Shown piece after piece: positions 43,501 to 52,216 of a stretch of 64,000 bases of DNA (position 1 is the first letter of the stretch; every line of letters starts with the position of its first letter). Made by a program: the position numbers and the translations under genes. Source of the DNA: Eubacteriales bacterium (lineage in GTDB: Bacteria; Bacillota; Clostridia; Oscillospirales; Oscillospiraceae); the NCBI GenBank assembly GCA_030536515.1, contig JAUNPV010000004.1:78173-142172 (forward strand), given 5' to 3'. The notes beneath the pieces are model-generated. The model saw only the letters and a program-made list of their open reading frames with translations. It did no database searches and was not told the origin of the DNA.

Positions 43501-44717
43501 TGAACTGCGGACTGCTGGGCCGGGTTTTGGGCCACTCCTACTCCCCTCAGATTCACGCCATGCTGGGGGACTACCCCTATTCCCTCTTTGAAAAGGAGCC
43601 GGATGAGGTGGGGGATTTCCTGAAAAACGGGGATTTTACCGGCATTAACGTAACCATTCCTTATAAAAAGACGGTCATTCCCTTTTTGGACGAGCTGACC
43701 CCTGCGGCGGAAAAAATGGGGGCGGTGAACACCGTGGTCCGCCGCCCGGATGGGGCCCTGCTGGGCCACAACACCGATTATTTCGGCTTTGTCTCTCTGG
43801 TGCAGCACAGCGGCATTCCTGTTCAGGGCCGGAAGGCGCTGGTGCTGGGCAGCGGCGGGGCCTCCGGCACTGCCGTCCAGGCCCTCAGGGACCTGGGGGC
43901 GACTCCCATCGTGATTTCCCGGTCCGGGGAGAACAACTACGGTAACCTCTGCCGCCATGCGGACGCCTGTCTCATCGTCAACGCCACCCCCGTTGGAATG
44001 TACCCGAAAAATGGGGTTTCTCCCCTGGATTTGGCGGCTTTTCCCCATTTGGAGGGGGTGCTGGATGTGATTTACAACCCGGCCAAAACCCGGCTGCTGC
44101 TGGATGCCGAGGCGCTGGGAATCCCCGGCGAGAACGGGCTGTGGATGCTGGTGGCCCAGGCCAAGGAGGCGGCGGAGTATTTCACCGGCCAGCCCATTTC
44201 CGATGCGGTCATCGCCCCCATTCACCGCAGGCTCAGCGTGCAGATGAAAAACATCGCCCTCGTTGGAATGCCCGGCTGCGGAAAGACCACCGTCGGGCGG
44301 CAGCTTGCACAACGGCTGGGGCGGAAATTTGTGGATTTAGACGATGAACTTGTGAAGGATGCCGGGTGCTCCATCCCCGATATCTTCGCCCGGGAGGGCG
44401 AGGATGGGTTCCGGGCCCGGGAAACGGCGGTTTTGGAGCGGTTTTCCAGGGAGTCCGGGCTGGTCCTCGCCACCGGCGGAGGCTGCGTCACCCAGGCGGA
44501 GAACCTGCCTCTGCTGTGGCAGAACAGCACTGTGTGCTGGCTCCAACGGGATACCGCCGCCCTGGCCACCGACGGCCGGCCCCTTTCCCAGGGGGGGAAG
44601 CTGGAAGAAATGTACCGCATCCGCCGTCCGCTCTATGAAAAAGCCGCCGATTTAACCGTTCAAAGTGACGAAAACGCCGCAGAAGCCATTGCGGCCCGTT
44701 TGGAGGAAACATTATGA
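43500..44717 (+). CDS. aroE-aroK: Shikimate dehydrogenase-shikimate kinase fusion
   Basis: One 405-residue frame joins two pathway enzymes. The AroE part (about 1-247) has LGHSYSPQIHAML, GINVTIPYKK with the catalytic Lys, NTDYFGF with the catalytic Asp, and the LGSGGASGTAVQAL NADP loop. The AroK part (about 250-405) begins at ALVGMPGCGKTTVGRQLA (Walker A), then FVDLDDEL, GGGCVT and RPLSQGGK. No stop or ribosome site lies at the joint. It probably carries out steps four and five. Confidence 0.93.
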   Translation: MNCGLLGRVLGHSYSPQIHAMLGDYPYSLFEKEPDEVGDFLKNGDFTGINVTIPYKKTVIPFLDELTPAAEKMGAVNTVVRRPDGALLGHNTDYFGFVSLVQHSGIPVQGRKALVLGSGGASGTAVQALRDLGATPIVISRSGENNYGNLCRHADACLIVNATPVGMYPKNGVSPLDLAAFPHLEGVLDVIYNPAKTRLLLDAEALGIPGENGLWMLVAQAKEAAEYFTGQPISDAVIAPIHRRLSVQMKNIALVGMPGCGKTTVGRQLAQRLGRKFVDLDDELVKDAGCSIPDIFAREGEDGFRARETAVLERFSRESGLVLATGGGCVTQAENLPLLWQNSTVCWLQRDTAALATDGRPLSQGGKLEEMYRIRRPLYEKAADLTVQSDENAAEAIAARLEETL

Positions 44718-45145
44718 AAATTCTGGTGCTGAACGGCCCCAACCTCAATATGCTGGGCATTCGGGAGCCGGGAATTTACGGAAAAAGCACCTTCGCCGAC
44801 CTGCTGCGCCTGCTGGAGGACACCGCCCGGGCCGAAGGCCTGGACATCGAGCAGTACCAGTCCAACCACGAGGGGGACCTGGTGGATAAGATTCAGTGGG
44901 CCTACGGACGGGTGGACGGCATCGTCATCAACCCGGCGGCCTACACCCACACGTCGGTGGCCATTCTGGATGCCCTGAAGGCGGTGTCCATCCCGGCGGT
45001 GGAGGTCCACATCTCCGACGTGGACGCCCGGGAGCCCTTCCGCCAGGTGTCCTACGCTGGAAGGGCCTGTGTCAAGACCATCAAGGGCCAGGGGCTGGAG
45101 GGGTACCGGCAGGCGATTTTGTACTTAAAGGAGCGGCTGGCATGA
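44714..45145 (+). CDS. aroQ: 3-dehydroquinate dehydratase, type II
   Basis: It dehydrates 3-dehydroquinate. The 143-residue protein has LNGPNLNMLGIREPGIYG with the active-site Tyr, YQSNHEGDLVDKIQ, VINPAAYTHTSVAI, EVHISD and the final GRACVKTIKGQGLEGY. It overlaps the fusion gene by 4 bp. It completes the set of seven shikimate steps in this operon. Confidence 0.96.
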   Translation: MKILVLNGPNLNMLGIREPGIYGKSTFADLLRLLEDTARAEGLDIEQYQSNHEGDLVDKIQWAYGRVDGIVINPAAYTHTSVAILDALKAVSIPAVEVHISDVDAREPFRQVSYAGRACVKTIKGQGLEGYRQAILYLKERLA

Positions 45146-45243
45146 ACGGAGTCGTCTGCCACCGGTAGGGAATCACCGGGGATTATGACGATTTTGAGGA
45201 TGCAGAGCAGCTGATTGCCTTTATTTTGACTGGAAAACGTTAG
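45142..45243 (+). pseudogene. Short interrupted ORF after aroQ
   Basis: An ATG overlapping the aroQ stop (ATGA) opens MNGVVCHR, then a TAG, then continues in the same frame as GITGDYDDFEDAEQLIAF and ends at a second TAG before the terminator. The tight coupling and acidic helical second part suggest a small gene broken by an amber codon. I cannot assign it to a family. Confidence 0.35.
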
Positions 45244-45280
45244 AAAAAGGTCCCGGGAAAAATTTCCCCGGGACCTTTTT
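45244..45280 (+). terminator. Terminator of the aro operon
   Basis: AAAAAGGTCCCGGG pairs with CCCGGGACCTTTTT around an A/T-rich loop, with a T run. Confidence 0.9.
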
Positions 45281-45290
45281 GCACAGTTTT

Positions 45291-48200
45291 TTATTCCACG
45301 GATTTCAGTGCTTCCGCCATGTTGATTTTTTGGAGCTTGAAGTAGAAGATGAAATTCACGGCGATGGCGGCCAGGAAGGTCAGGGCGATGGCCCACACAT
45401 AGGAAATGGGCTCCACCAGGGGCTTGAACCACACCAGGTCAATTTTTATCTGGCTCATCACGAACACCAGCAGCCCCATGCCCAGGGGCAGGCCCAGCAG
45501 GGTCCCCGCCACCGTCAGGGTCATGTTCTCCTTGAACACATAGGCGGCGGTCTCCACGGCGTTGAAACCCAGGACCTTGATGGTGGCAATCTCCCGGAGC
45601 CGCTCGTTGATGTTGATGTTGGTCAGGTTGTACAGCACAATCACCGCCAGAAGCCCGGCGCAGAAGACAATGACCCACACCACCCCGTCCAGAGCCTCCA
45701 TCATGCCGCCTACGGTGTCGGCAATGTCCTGGCTGACGGCAATGTTCATGACATAGCTTAAATCCGACACTTTTGCACCCAGCTGGTGGACATCCACCCC
45801 GTCCTTCACCGTCAGGAAGGCCATCTGCTCCTCCGGCAGGCTCCCCCACTGGTCCCGGACGGTCTCCGGGGCCACAATGGCGTAGTTGTGAACGTGATTG
45901 TCAAAAATGCCGCTGACGGTGACCTCCAATGTCTCCAGGTCGGCGTTTCGCAGCCGGACCACATCTCCCACGTCGATGTGCAGCGCCTCGGCAGCGCCCA
46001 CGGACAGCAATACCTGGCCTTTTTCTGGCAGCGGCAGCTGATGCCCTGCGCTGTGCAGCTGGATGAAATCCGCCATTTTCTCCCCGCCGGAGAGCAGATA
46101 CACCCCCTTCTGCTGCTCGTCAAACAGGAGGTCCACGCTGCTCTGGTGGTAGAACATGGTATCCTTCGCATCCGCCGCCACCTGGCTGAGAAAACTGCTT
46201 TGCTGGCTCTTGGTCAGGCCCTCCTGGAAATAGACGGACATATCATAGTTGGTGACCTCTGCAAACTGGTAGTCCACCACGTTGACGATGGAGTCCCGGA
46301 GGCCGAAGCCCGTCAGCAGCAGGGCGGTGCAGCCGCCGATGCCCACCAGCATCATGGCAAGCCGCTGGCGGTAGCGGAAGATGTTGCGCAGGGACACCTT
46401 GTCCAGGAAGGGGATTTTCTCCCAGAAGGGCAGGTATTCCAGCAGAATTTTCTTGCCTGCGTTGGGTGCCTTGGGGCGAATCAGCTCCGCAGGGTGCTCG
46501 GCCAGGGTCCTGTGGCAGCTGTACCAGGTGACAAAAAGCATCACGCCGGTGTACAGTGCCGACACCCCCAGGCACAGGGGCCAGTCGATGGTGAGCACCA
46601 CATTGGGGGTGATGTAGAGCATGATGCAGTAGGCGTTCCACAAAATCTGAGGGAAGACCACGCTGCCCGCCAGAACCCCCAGGCCGCAGCCGAGGACGGC
46701 GCCTGTGCCGGAGTAGGCCAGGTATTTGCCGATGATGGCCCCATCCCGGTAGCCCAGGGCCTTCAGCGTGCCAATCTGGGTCCGCTCCTCGTCAATCATC
46801 CGGGTCATGGTGGTGATGCACACCAGGGAGGCCACCAGCAGGAAGAACACCGGCATCACCCGGGACACCCCCGCCACAATGTCGGAGCTGCTTTCCAGGT
46901 TGTTGTAACCCTGGTTCGTGGCCCGGTCCAGCAGGTACACATCGCTGGGCTCCATGGCATCGATGTCCGCTCTGGCCTGTTCCAGGTCCGCCTTGCCGTC
47001 CTTCAGCTCCCGGATGCCCTTGCGCAGCTCCCGGTCGGCGTCCTTTTTGCCGCTTTCGTATTCCTTCCAGCCGTCGTCCAGCTCCTTCTCGCCCTCGTTG
47101 AGCTTGGCCCAGCCGGCGGTCAGCTGGCTCCGGGCGGCGCTCAGCTCCTTCTGCCCGGCATCAATCTGCTGCTGGGCCATTTTCAGCACGTCCTCGGCGG
47201 CATCCAGCACCGCCTCCTGCTGATACAGCGCCTCGTATTCCACGTCCAGAGCCTCATAGGCAAGAACCGTCATCTGATGCTCCGCCTTCTGGCCTTCCAG
47301 CACTGTGCGGCTGGCACTACACTCCATCTGACGGGCGGCAAGCTCGCTGCGCCGGGTCATCAGGGAGGTCATCTGGGCCTGGAGGTCCGGGTCCAGCAGA
47401 GAGTCGGGGTCGCTGAACATGGATTCCATTTCAGCGTCAATGGCGGCGATTTCCGCCGAAAGCTCCGCCGATTCCTGATCCAGCGTCCGGATTTCCTCGT
47501 CCAGTCTTTTGATTTCAGCGCAGGCCTTCTCATAGCCAGGACGCATGGCCTGGTCCCGCTGCTCCAGGTCCTGCCACTGCTCGTCGATTCGCTCCAGGGC
47601 TGCGGCCTTTTCCGTTTCAAAGGCCTTCCGGGCGGCGCTCATCTGGCGCTTCTTTTCGTTCAGGGACACCTGGCCGATTTTCAGCTCCAGCTCGCCGTCC
47701 TCCAGCTTTTTCCGGCTTTCGGCCAGCTCCTCCTGGCCGCTGCGCAGCTCCGTCCATGCCCCGTGAAGCCGGTCCTCCGCCTCCAAAATGGCGTCTGCCA
47801 GCTCCTTCCTGCCGTCCTGGTATTCCTCCACCCCATCTGCATAGGCCTGCTCCGCTTCCTTTTTTACCTCCCGGAAGCGCTGGTTTGCCAGCTCCGTCAG
47901 GGCTGGCTCCAGGGCCTCCTCAGCGTCGTCCAGGGCCTGCTTGTAGCGGTCTGAATAAACGGCATAGGTTTGGGGCAGGGTGATGTCGATTTCCATGAAA
48001 TAGTCCACATCGAAGGCATCCCGGGGAATGAAAAAATAGTTTGCAAGGGTGCCGCTGCCAACCGAGGTGGTGCCCCGGTTCATGTCCATGTACAGCGGCG
48101 TGGCCACATAGCCCACCACCGTGAAGGTCTTGACGGTCACCGCCTCGAGGCTGTCCTCGCTGTTGCTCTGGGACAGGGTCACGGTTTTGCCCAGAAGGGC

Positions 48201-48632
48201 CTCGCCGCCGTTATAGCCGTCGGCCAGGCACTCGTCGGGCTTTTCCGGCATCCGCCCGCCCCGGAGCTCCAGGCGGTTCACCTGCTCGGGGATTTGGTAG
48301 AAGCGGTAGACGGAATTTTCCTGGCTGCCCTGAAGCTGGGCAATAAAGTCCATGAAAACAACGCCCTCCGCATCCTTGACCTCCGGGAGGGCTTCAATTG
48401 CTTCCAGATGCTCCTGTGTCCAGCCGTAGTCGTTGAGCAGCCGGAAGTCGAACATATTCTGCCGGTCCATGTAGGCCTGGCCCGTGGCCACCATGTCGGT
48501 CTTGGTCATCAGCAGGCCCAAAAACAGCCCGGCGCCCAGGGCAATAATGGCCGCAATGGCAATGTAGCGGCCGAAGGAGCGCCGAATGGACTGGCTCAGG
48601 TTTTTTGCCATGGCATTGCGTTTCATTACCAT
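45291..48632 (-). CDS. ABC transporter permease, FtsX-like with large coiled-coil domain
   Basis: The 1113-residue protein has one N-terminal membrane helix, then a long extracellular region (about 45-600) whose middle (about 240-560) is a Glu/Leu/Gln-rich coiled coil, then two FtsX-type membrane blocks (about 615-800 and 985-1110). It resembles MacB/FtsX-type exporters or mechanotransmitters. The ATG at 48632 has AGGGAG 5 bp upstream; 48626 is an alternative. It overlaps its ATPase gene. Confidence 0.88.
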   Translation of the reverse strand: MVMKRNAMAKNLSQSIRRSFGRYIAIAAIIALGAGLFLGLLMTKTDMVATGQAYMDRQNMFDFRLLNDYGWTQEHLEAIEALPEVKDAEGVVFMDFIAQLQGSQENSVYRFYQIPEQVNRLELRGGRMPEKPDECLADGYNGGEALLGKTVTLSQSNSEDSLEAVTVKTFTVVGYVATPLYMDMNRGTTSVGSGTLANYFFIPRDAFDVDYFMEIDITLPQTYAVYSDRYKQALDDAEEALEPALTELANQRFREVKKEAEQAYADGVEEYQDGRKELADAILEAEDRLHGAWTELRSGQEELAESRKKLEDGELELKIGQVSLNEKKRQMSAARKAFETEKAAALERIDEQWQDLEQRDQAMRPGYEKACAEIKRLDEEIRTLDQESAELSAEIAAIDAEMESMFSDPDSLLDPDLQAQMTSLMTRRSELAARQMECSASRTVLEGQKAEHQMTVLAYEALDVEYEALYQQEAVLDAAEDVLKMAQQQIDAGQKELSAARSQLTAGWAKLNEGEKELDDGWKEYESGKKDADRELRKGIRELKDGKADLEQARADIDAMEPSDVYLLDRATNQGYNNLESSSDIVAGVSRVMPVFFLLVASLVCITTMTRMIDEERTQIGTLKALGYRDGAIIGKYLAYSGTGAVLGCGLGVLAGSVVFPQILWNAYCIMLYITPNVVLTIDWPLCLGVSALYTGVMLFVTWYSCHRTLAEHPAELIRPKAPNAGKKILLEYLPFWEKIPFLDKVSLRNIFRYRQRLAMMLVGIGGCTALLLTGFGLRDSIVNVVDYQFAEVTNYDMSVYFQEGLTKSQQSSFLSQVAADAKDTMFYHQSSVDLLFDEQQKGVYLLSGGEKMADFIQLHSAGHQLPLPEKGQVLLSVGAAEALHIDVGDVVRLRNADLETLEVTVSGIFDNHVHNYAIVAPETVRDQWGSLPEEQMAFLTVKDGVDVHQLGAKVSDLSYVMNIAVSQDIADTVGGMMEALDGVVWVIVFCAGLLAVIVLYNLTNININERLREIATIKVLGFNAVETAAYVFKENMTLTVAGTLLGLPLGMGLLVFVMSQIKIDLVWFKPLVEPISYVWAIALTFLAAIAVNFIFYFKLQKINMAEALKSVE

Positions 48633-49327
48633 TCAATCTCCCTGATGTCCTGAGGGTGGTCGTTTTTCGTGATGGAGCTGACGGTGCCGTTTTTCACCCG
48701 AATCACCCGGTCCGCCATGGCGGTCAGGGCGGAGTTGTGGGTGATGATGATGACGGTCATGCCGGTTTTCCGGCCGGTGTCCTGCAAAAGCTGCAAAATG
48801 GCCTTGCCGGTCTGATAGTCCAATGCGCCAGTGGGCTCGTCGCACAGCAGGAGCTTGGGATTTTTGGCCAGCGCCCGGGCGATGGCCACCCGCTGCTGCT
48901 CGCCGCCGGAGAGCTGGCTGGGGAAATTCTTGGCCCGGGCCCCCAGGCCCACCTCCTGCAGCACCGTCCGTGCATCCAGGGGATTTTTGCAGATTTGGTT
49001 GGCAAGCTCCACATTTTCCAGAGCCGTCAGATTGCCGATGAGGTTGTAAAACTGAAACACAAAGCCCACGTCCAGCCGCCGGTACTCCGTCAGCTGGCGC
49101 TTGTTCATGGAGGAGATGTCCCGGCCGTCCAGGGTGACGGTGCCGGTGGACAGGGTGTCCATGCCGCCCAAAATATTCAAAAGCGTGGTTTTCCCGGCGC
49201 CGGAGGGCCCCACAATCACCACCAGCTCCCCCTTTTCCACCTCAAAGGAGGCATCGTGCAGCGCGTGGATTTCCACCTCGCCCATGTGATAGGTCTTCCC
49301 CACATCATGGAATTCTACAAATGCCAA
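48626..49327 (-). CDS. ABC transporter ATPase (LolD/MacB type)
   Basis: The 233-residue ATPase has Walker [12 protein letters not shown], the signature [17 protein letters not shown], Walker [13 protein letters not shown] and H-loop ITHNS. It drives the FtsX-like permease encoded by the next gene. I chose the TTG at 49327, with GGAGGT 8-9 bp upstream, over the TTG at 49342 that overlaps the ribosome site. Confidence 0.94.
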   Translation of the reverse strand: MAFVEFHDVGKTYHMGEVEIHALHDASFEVEKGELVVIVGPSGAGKTTLLNILGGMDTLSTGTVTLDGRDISSMNKRQLTEYRRLDVGFVFQFYNLIGNLTALENVELANQICKNPLDARTVLQEVGLGARAKNFPSQLSGGEQQRVAIARALAKNPKLLLCDEPTGALDYQTGKAILQLLQDTGRKTGMTVIIITHNSALTAMADRVIRVKNGTVSSITKNDHPQDIREIEW

Positions 49328-49415
49328 AGAGCCCACCTCCAAATCACAGTTCTACTGATATTTTATCACAGGCACCGGGGAGTTCCCAAACTTTTTGTAA
49401 ATTTTACGGCAGGAT

Positions 49416-49446
49416 ACAAAGAATCCCTCCCGGTCAGGGAGGGACT
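49416..49446. repeat. Hairpin flanking repeat copy 2, left copy
   Basis: AATCCCTCCCGGTCAGGGAGGG followed by ACT touches the CAG end of the repeat. The same hairpin recurs right of the element (49650-49675), differing at one base. Confidence 0.75.
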
Positions 49447-49649
49447 CAGTCTGTCGAAAAACCCCTTCGGGGCTTTCCGACAGAGGGGATGCAGCCTGCT
49501 GCGTGCATAATTTGTACGCCTATGGCGTACAAATTCCACACTTGCAGTCTGAGATGTATTTTCGTCCAGGTACGCGCCCCGGCCGAAAATGATTTAGAAT
49601 TTATTTGCCGCTGCGGCGGCAAACTCTGCGAGGCTTTTTCGACGCGCTG
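49447..49649. repeat. Four-hairpin 203-bp repeat, copy 2
   Basis: Same length as copy 1 with three base differences. It fills the gap between the ABC ATPase gene and the end of the GtrA gene. A ~25-bp hairpin sequence is present directly on both sides, as if duplicated. Confidence 0.9.
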
Positions 49650-49684
49650 AATCCCTCCCGGTCAGGGAGGGATTCCTCTTTTTT
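49650..49684. terminator. Terminator hairpin flanking repeat copy 2, right copy
   Basis: AATCCCTCCCGG pairs with the complementary AGGGAGGGATT, followed by CCTCTTTTTT on the plus strand. It is the second copy of the hairpin left of the element. Confidence 0.7.
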
Positions 49685-49695
49685 CTGTGCCGAAA

Positions 49696-50109
49696 TTACT
49701 TCTTCCGGAACACCAGCAGCTTGCTGGCGAAGTAGTTGAGCACCACCACCAGGACGCTGGTGATGATTTTCCAGAGATTGCCATTCCAGCCCAGCAGGTC
49801 CACGGTAATCAGCAGAATCACCGTTTCCATGACCCCGGAGGCCAGGCGGCAGCCCACGAACTTGGTCAGCTCCGGCAGCACCACCTTGGCGGACCAGTCG
49901 TGGCTGCGGAAGACAAAGGGCTTGTTGGTGACAAAGGCAAAGGCCACCGCCACCACCCAGGCGATCATATTGCTGACGGCGGCGGACAGCCCCAGCAGAT
50001 TGTAAACCGGCAGATACACCAGATAGTTGACGGCCGTGGTCAAAACGCCAAAGACCAGATAGGCGATGACATCCCAGTGTTTGCGAATCAGGGCAATGAT
50101 TTTCTCCAT
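49696..50109 (-). CDS. GtrA-family membrane protein
   Basis: The 137-residue protein has four membrane helices and the GtrA pattern: YLVFGVLTTAVNYLVYLPVYN, AWVVAVAFAFVTNKPFVF, KFVGCRLASGVMETVILL, NYFASKLLVF. GtrA proteins help transfer lipid-linked sugars across the membrane. The ATG follows AGGAGCATATT. No glycosyltransferase is adjacent. Confidence 0.9.
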   Translation of the reverse strand: MEKIIALIRKHWDVIAYLVFGVLTTAVNYLVYLPVYNLLGLSAAVSNMIAWVVAVAFAFVTNKPFVFRSHDWSAKVVLPELTKFVGCRLASGVMETVILLITVDLLGWNGNLWKIITSVLVVVLNYFASKLLVFRKK

Positions 50110-50137
50110 AATATGCTCCTTCGATGGTATTTTCTGC

Positions 50138-50167
50138 ATTATAGCACATAGAATAAGGGTTGTGCAA
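50138..50167 (-). promoter_or_regulatory. Sigma-A-type promoter for the GtrA gene
   Basis: On the minus strand TTGCAC and TATAAT have an 18-bp spacer, about 30 bp upstream of the start. Confidence 0.65.
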
Positions 50168-50226
50168 GGGTTATTTCTGCAATGTCACCCGCCCCAGCCG
50201 CCTTTCTTATTTTTTTCGATTCACTC

Positions 50227-50255
50227 TTGACAAATGCCGTTCTATTCGATATAAT
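50227..50255 (+). promoter_or_regulatory. Sigma-A-type promoter for ldhA
   Basis: TTGACA and TATAAT are both consensus with a 17-bp spacer, about 30 bp upstream of the ldhA start. Confidence 0.85.
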
Positions 50256-50265
50256 ATTATCGAAT
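50244..50265. promoter_or_regulatory. 22-bp perfect dyad over the ldhA -10 region
   Basis: ATTCGATA-TAATAT-TATCGAAT is perfectly symmetrical and covers the -10 hexamer and the start point, an ideal repressor site. It does not look like the Rex consensus (TTGTTAAnnnnTTAACAA). Confidence 0.6.
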
Positions 50266-50285
50266 TAAAAAAGGAGGAACACCCT

Positions 50286-51269
50286 ATGAAACTTGCTTTC
50301 TTTGATACCAAGTCCTACGACATTCCCGGCTTTGACCGCTATGCCATTCCCGCCGGTGTGGAGGTCAAGTATTTCGAGCCCAACCTGGATGAGGACACCG
50401 TATCCCTGGCCGCCGGCTTTGACGCTGTGTGCGTGTTCGTCAACGACACCGTCAGCGAGGCGGTGGTGAACGCCCTGTACGAGCTGGGGGTCAAGGTCAT
50501 CCTGCTGCGGTGCGCCGGCTTCAACAATGTGGATATCCGGGCCTGCCAGGGCAAGCTCCGGGTGTTCCGGGTCCCGGCCTACTCCCCCCACGCCGTGGCC
50601 GAGCACGCCATGGCCCTGCTGCTGACCATCAACCGCCGCATCCACAAGGCCTATATCCGGACCCGGGAGTTTAATTTCAGCCTCCAGGGCCTGGCGGGCT
50701 TCGACCTGTACGGCAAAACCGTGGGCATCATCGGCACCGGCAAGATTGGCCGGGTGTTTGCCGACATCTGCAAGGGCTTCGGCATGAAGGTGCTGGCCTA
50801 CGACAAGTTCCCCTCCCCCGGCCTGGACTATGTGGAGCTGCCGGAGCTGTTTGAGCGGTCCGACATCATCTCCCTCCACTGCCCCCTGACGGAGGAGACC
50901 CACCACATGATTGGTGCCGACTCCATCGCCCGGATGAAAAAGGGCGTCACCATCATCAACACCTCCCGGGGCGCTCTGGTGGACACCGAGGCATTGATCA
51001 ACGGCATCAAGGAGAAAAAGGTGGGCGCCGCCTGCCTGGATGTGTACGAGGAGGAGGGCGAGGTGTTCTACGAGGACTTCTCCGGCCACATCGTCCAGGA
51101 TGACAAGCTGGTGCGGCTGATTGCCATGCCCAACGTCATCGTCACCTCCCACCAGGCCTTCCTGACCACCGAGGCCCTGGACAACATCGCCGCCACCAGC
51201 GTTGACAACCTGGTGCGCTTCCGGAACGGGACCCCCAACGAGGCCACGGAAGTGCTGTACCAGAAGTAA
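50286..51269 (+). CDS. ldhA: D-lactate dehydrogenase (NAD-dependent)
   Basis: It reduces pyruvate to D-lactate to recycle NADH in fermentation. The 327-residue D-2-hydroxyacid dehydrogenase has GFNNVDI, the dinucleotide loop GIIGTGKIGRVFADICKGFG, INTSRGALVDTEAL with catalytic Arg, the Glu in YEEEGEVFYED and the His in VTSHQAFLTTEAL, the version seen in fermentative D-LDH. AAAGGAGGAACACCCT precedes the ATG, and a repeat-derived terminator follows. Confidence 0.93.
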   Translation: MKLAFFDTKSYDIPGFDRYAIPAGVEVKYFEPNLDEDTVSLAAGFDAVCVFVNDTVSEAVVNALYELGVKVILLRCAGFNNVDIRACQGKLRVFRVPAYSPHAVAEHAMALLLTINRRIHKAYIRTREFNFSLQGLAGFDLYGKTVGIIGTGKIGRVFADICKGFGMKVLAYDKFPSPGLDYVELPELFERSDIISLHCPLTEETHHMIGADSIARMKKGVTIINTSRGALVDTEALINGIKEKKVGAACLDVYEEEGEVFYEDFSGHIVQDDKLVRLIAMPNVIVTSHQAFLTTEALDNIAATSVDNLVRFRNGTPNEATEVLYQK

Positions 51270-51287
51270 GTCCCTCCGCCCATCCCC

Positions 51288-51336
51288 TGTCATTGCGAAG
51301 CCGGTGCTGCTGACCGGCTTCGCAATGGCATTTTTT
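51288..51336 (+). terminator. TGTCATTGCGAA-type hairpin acting as ldhA terminator
   Basis: The compact unit reads TGTCATTGCGAAGCCGGT, a short loop, then ACCGGCTTCGCAATGGCA, followed by TTTTTTG. It has the ends of the dispersed palindromic family and the T run of a rho-independent terminator. Confidence 0.8.
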
Positions 51337-51367
51337 GTGGGAAAGTTCAGGGTTTCGTCACAGATTA

Positions 51368-51397
51368 TTTACAGAATTTTGATAGGATTGCTATATT
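51368..51397 (+). promoter_or_regulatory. Promoter of the acyltransferase gene
   Basis: TTTACA and TATATT have an 18-bp spacer, about 25 bp upstream of the start codon. Confidence 0.6.
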
Positions 51398-51421
51398 GTT
51401 TGCAAAAAGGAGAGAGCGTTC

Positions 51422-52216
51422 ATGGAAACTACCCGGAAGGACCGGTCGTTTTCTTATCTGTGCTACCGGTTTATCCGGTGGCTGGTGTGGGTATTCTACC
51501 CAAGGACGGCCATGGAGGGGCTGGAAAACTGGCCGTCGGAGCCCTGCATTCTGGTGGGGAACCACTGCCAAATGAACGGGCCCATTGTGGCGGAGCTGTA
51601 CATCCCCGGCAAGCGGAGCATCTGGTGCGCCGGGCAGATGATGCACCTGAAGGACGTGCCCGCCTACGCCTACCAGGATTTTTGGAGCGGCAAGCCCAGG
51701 GGGACCCGGTGGCTTTATCACATTCTGTCCTACCTCATTGCGCCGCTTTCCGTATGCGTGTTCAACCGGGCCCACACCATCGGGGTCTACCGGGATGCCC
51801 GGATTGCCTCCACCTTCAAAAAAACCGTGGCAGCCCTGGAGGACGGGGCCAATGTGGTGATTTTTCCGGAGCATCTGACGCCCCACAACCACATTGTCTA
51901 CGATTTTCAGGACAAATTCATCGATGTGGCCCGGCTTTACTACAAGCGCACGGGAAAGGCCCTGGCCTTTGTGCCCATGTACATCGCCCCCAGACTGCGA
52001 AAGGCCGTCTTCGGCCAGCCTGTGTACTTTGACCCGGAGACTCCCAAGGCCCAGGAGCGCACCCGGGTAGCCGAAGCCCTGATGGACCGGATTACCGCCC
52101 TGGCAGAGAGCCTGCCGCCCCACACCGTGGTGCCCTACGCCAACATTCCGAAGAAAAGCTATCCCAAGAACATACCCGATAAGGTGGAGCCTGCCCATGA
52201 AGAAACCTGTTGTTGA
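51422..52216 (+). CDS. PlsC-like acyltransferase, divergent motifs
   Basis: The 264-residue protein has the fold of 1-acylglycerol-3-phosphate acyltransferases: an N-terminal hydrophobic segment (about 13-28), CILVGNHCQMNGPIV where HX4D normally lies, and VVIFPEHLTPHNH where FPEGTRS lies. The Asp of HX4D is replaced by Gly, and the EGT loop is different, so either it is a divergent subfamily or catalysis is altered. AAAGGAGAG precedes the ATG. It is coupled to a PAP2 gene. Confidence 0.78.
   Translation: METTRKDRSFSYLCYRFIRWLVWVFYPRTAMEGLENWPSEPCILVGNHCQMNGPIVAELYIPGKRSIWCAGQMMHLKDVPAYAYQDFWSGKPRGTRWLYHILSYLIAPLSVCVFNRAHTIGVYRDARIASTFKKTVAALEDGANVVIFPEHLTPHNHIVYDFQDKFIDVARLYYKRTGKALAFVPMYIAPRLRKAVFGQPVYFDPETPKAQERTRVAEALMDRITALAESLPPHTVVPYANIPKKSYPKNIPDKVEPAHEETCC

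Noticed and set aside
45166-45168. TAG as a pyrrolysine codon
   Set aside because: No pyl genes are visible, other genes in the window use TAG as a normal stop, and the frame is too short to judge. A decayed ORF is simpler.
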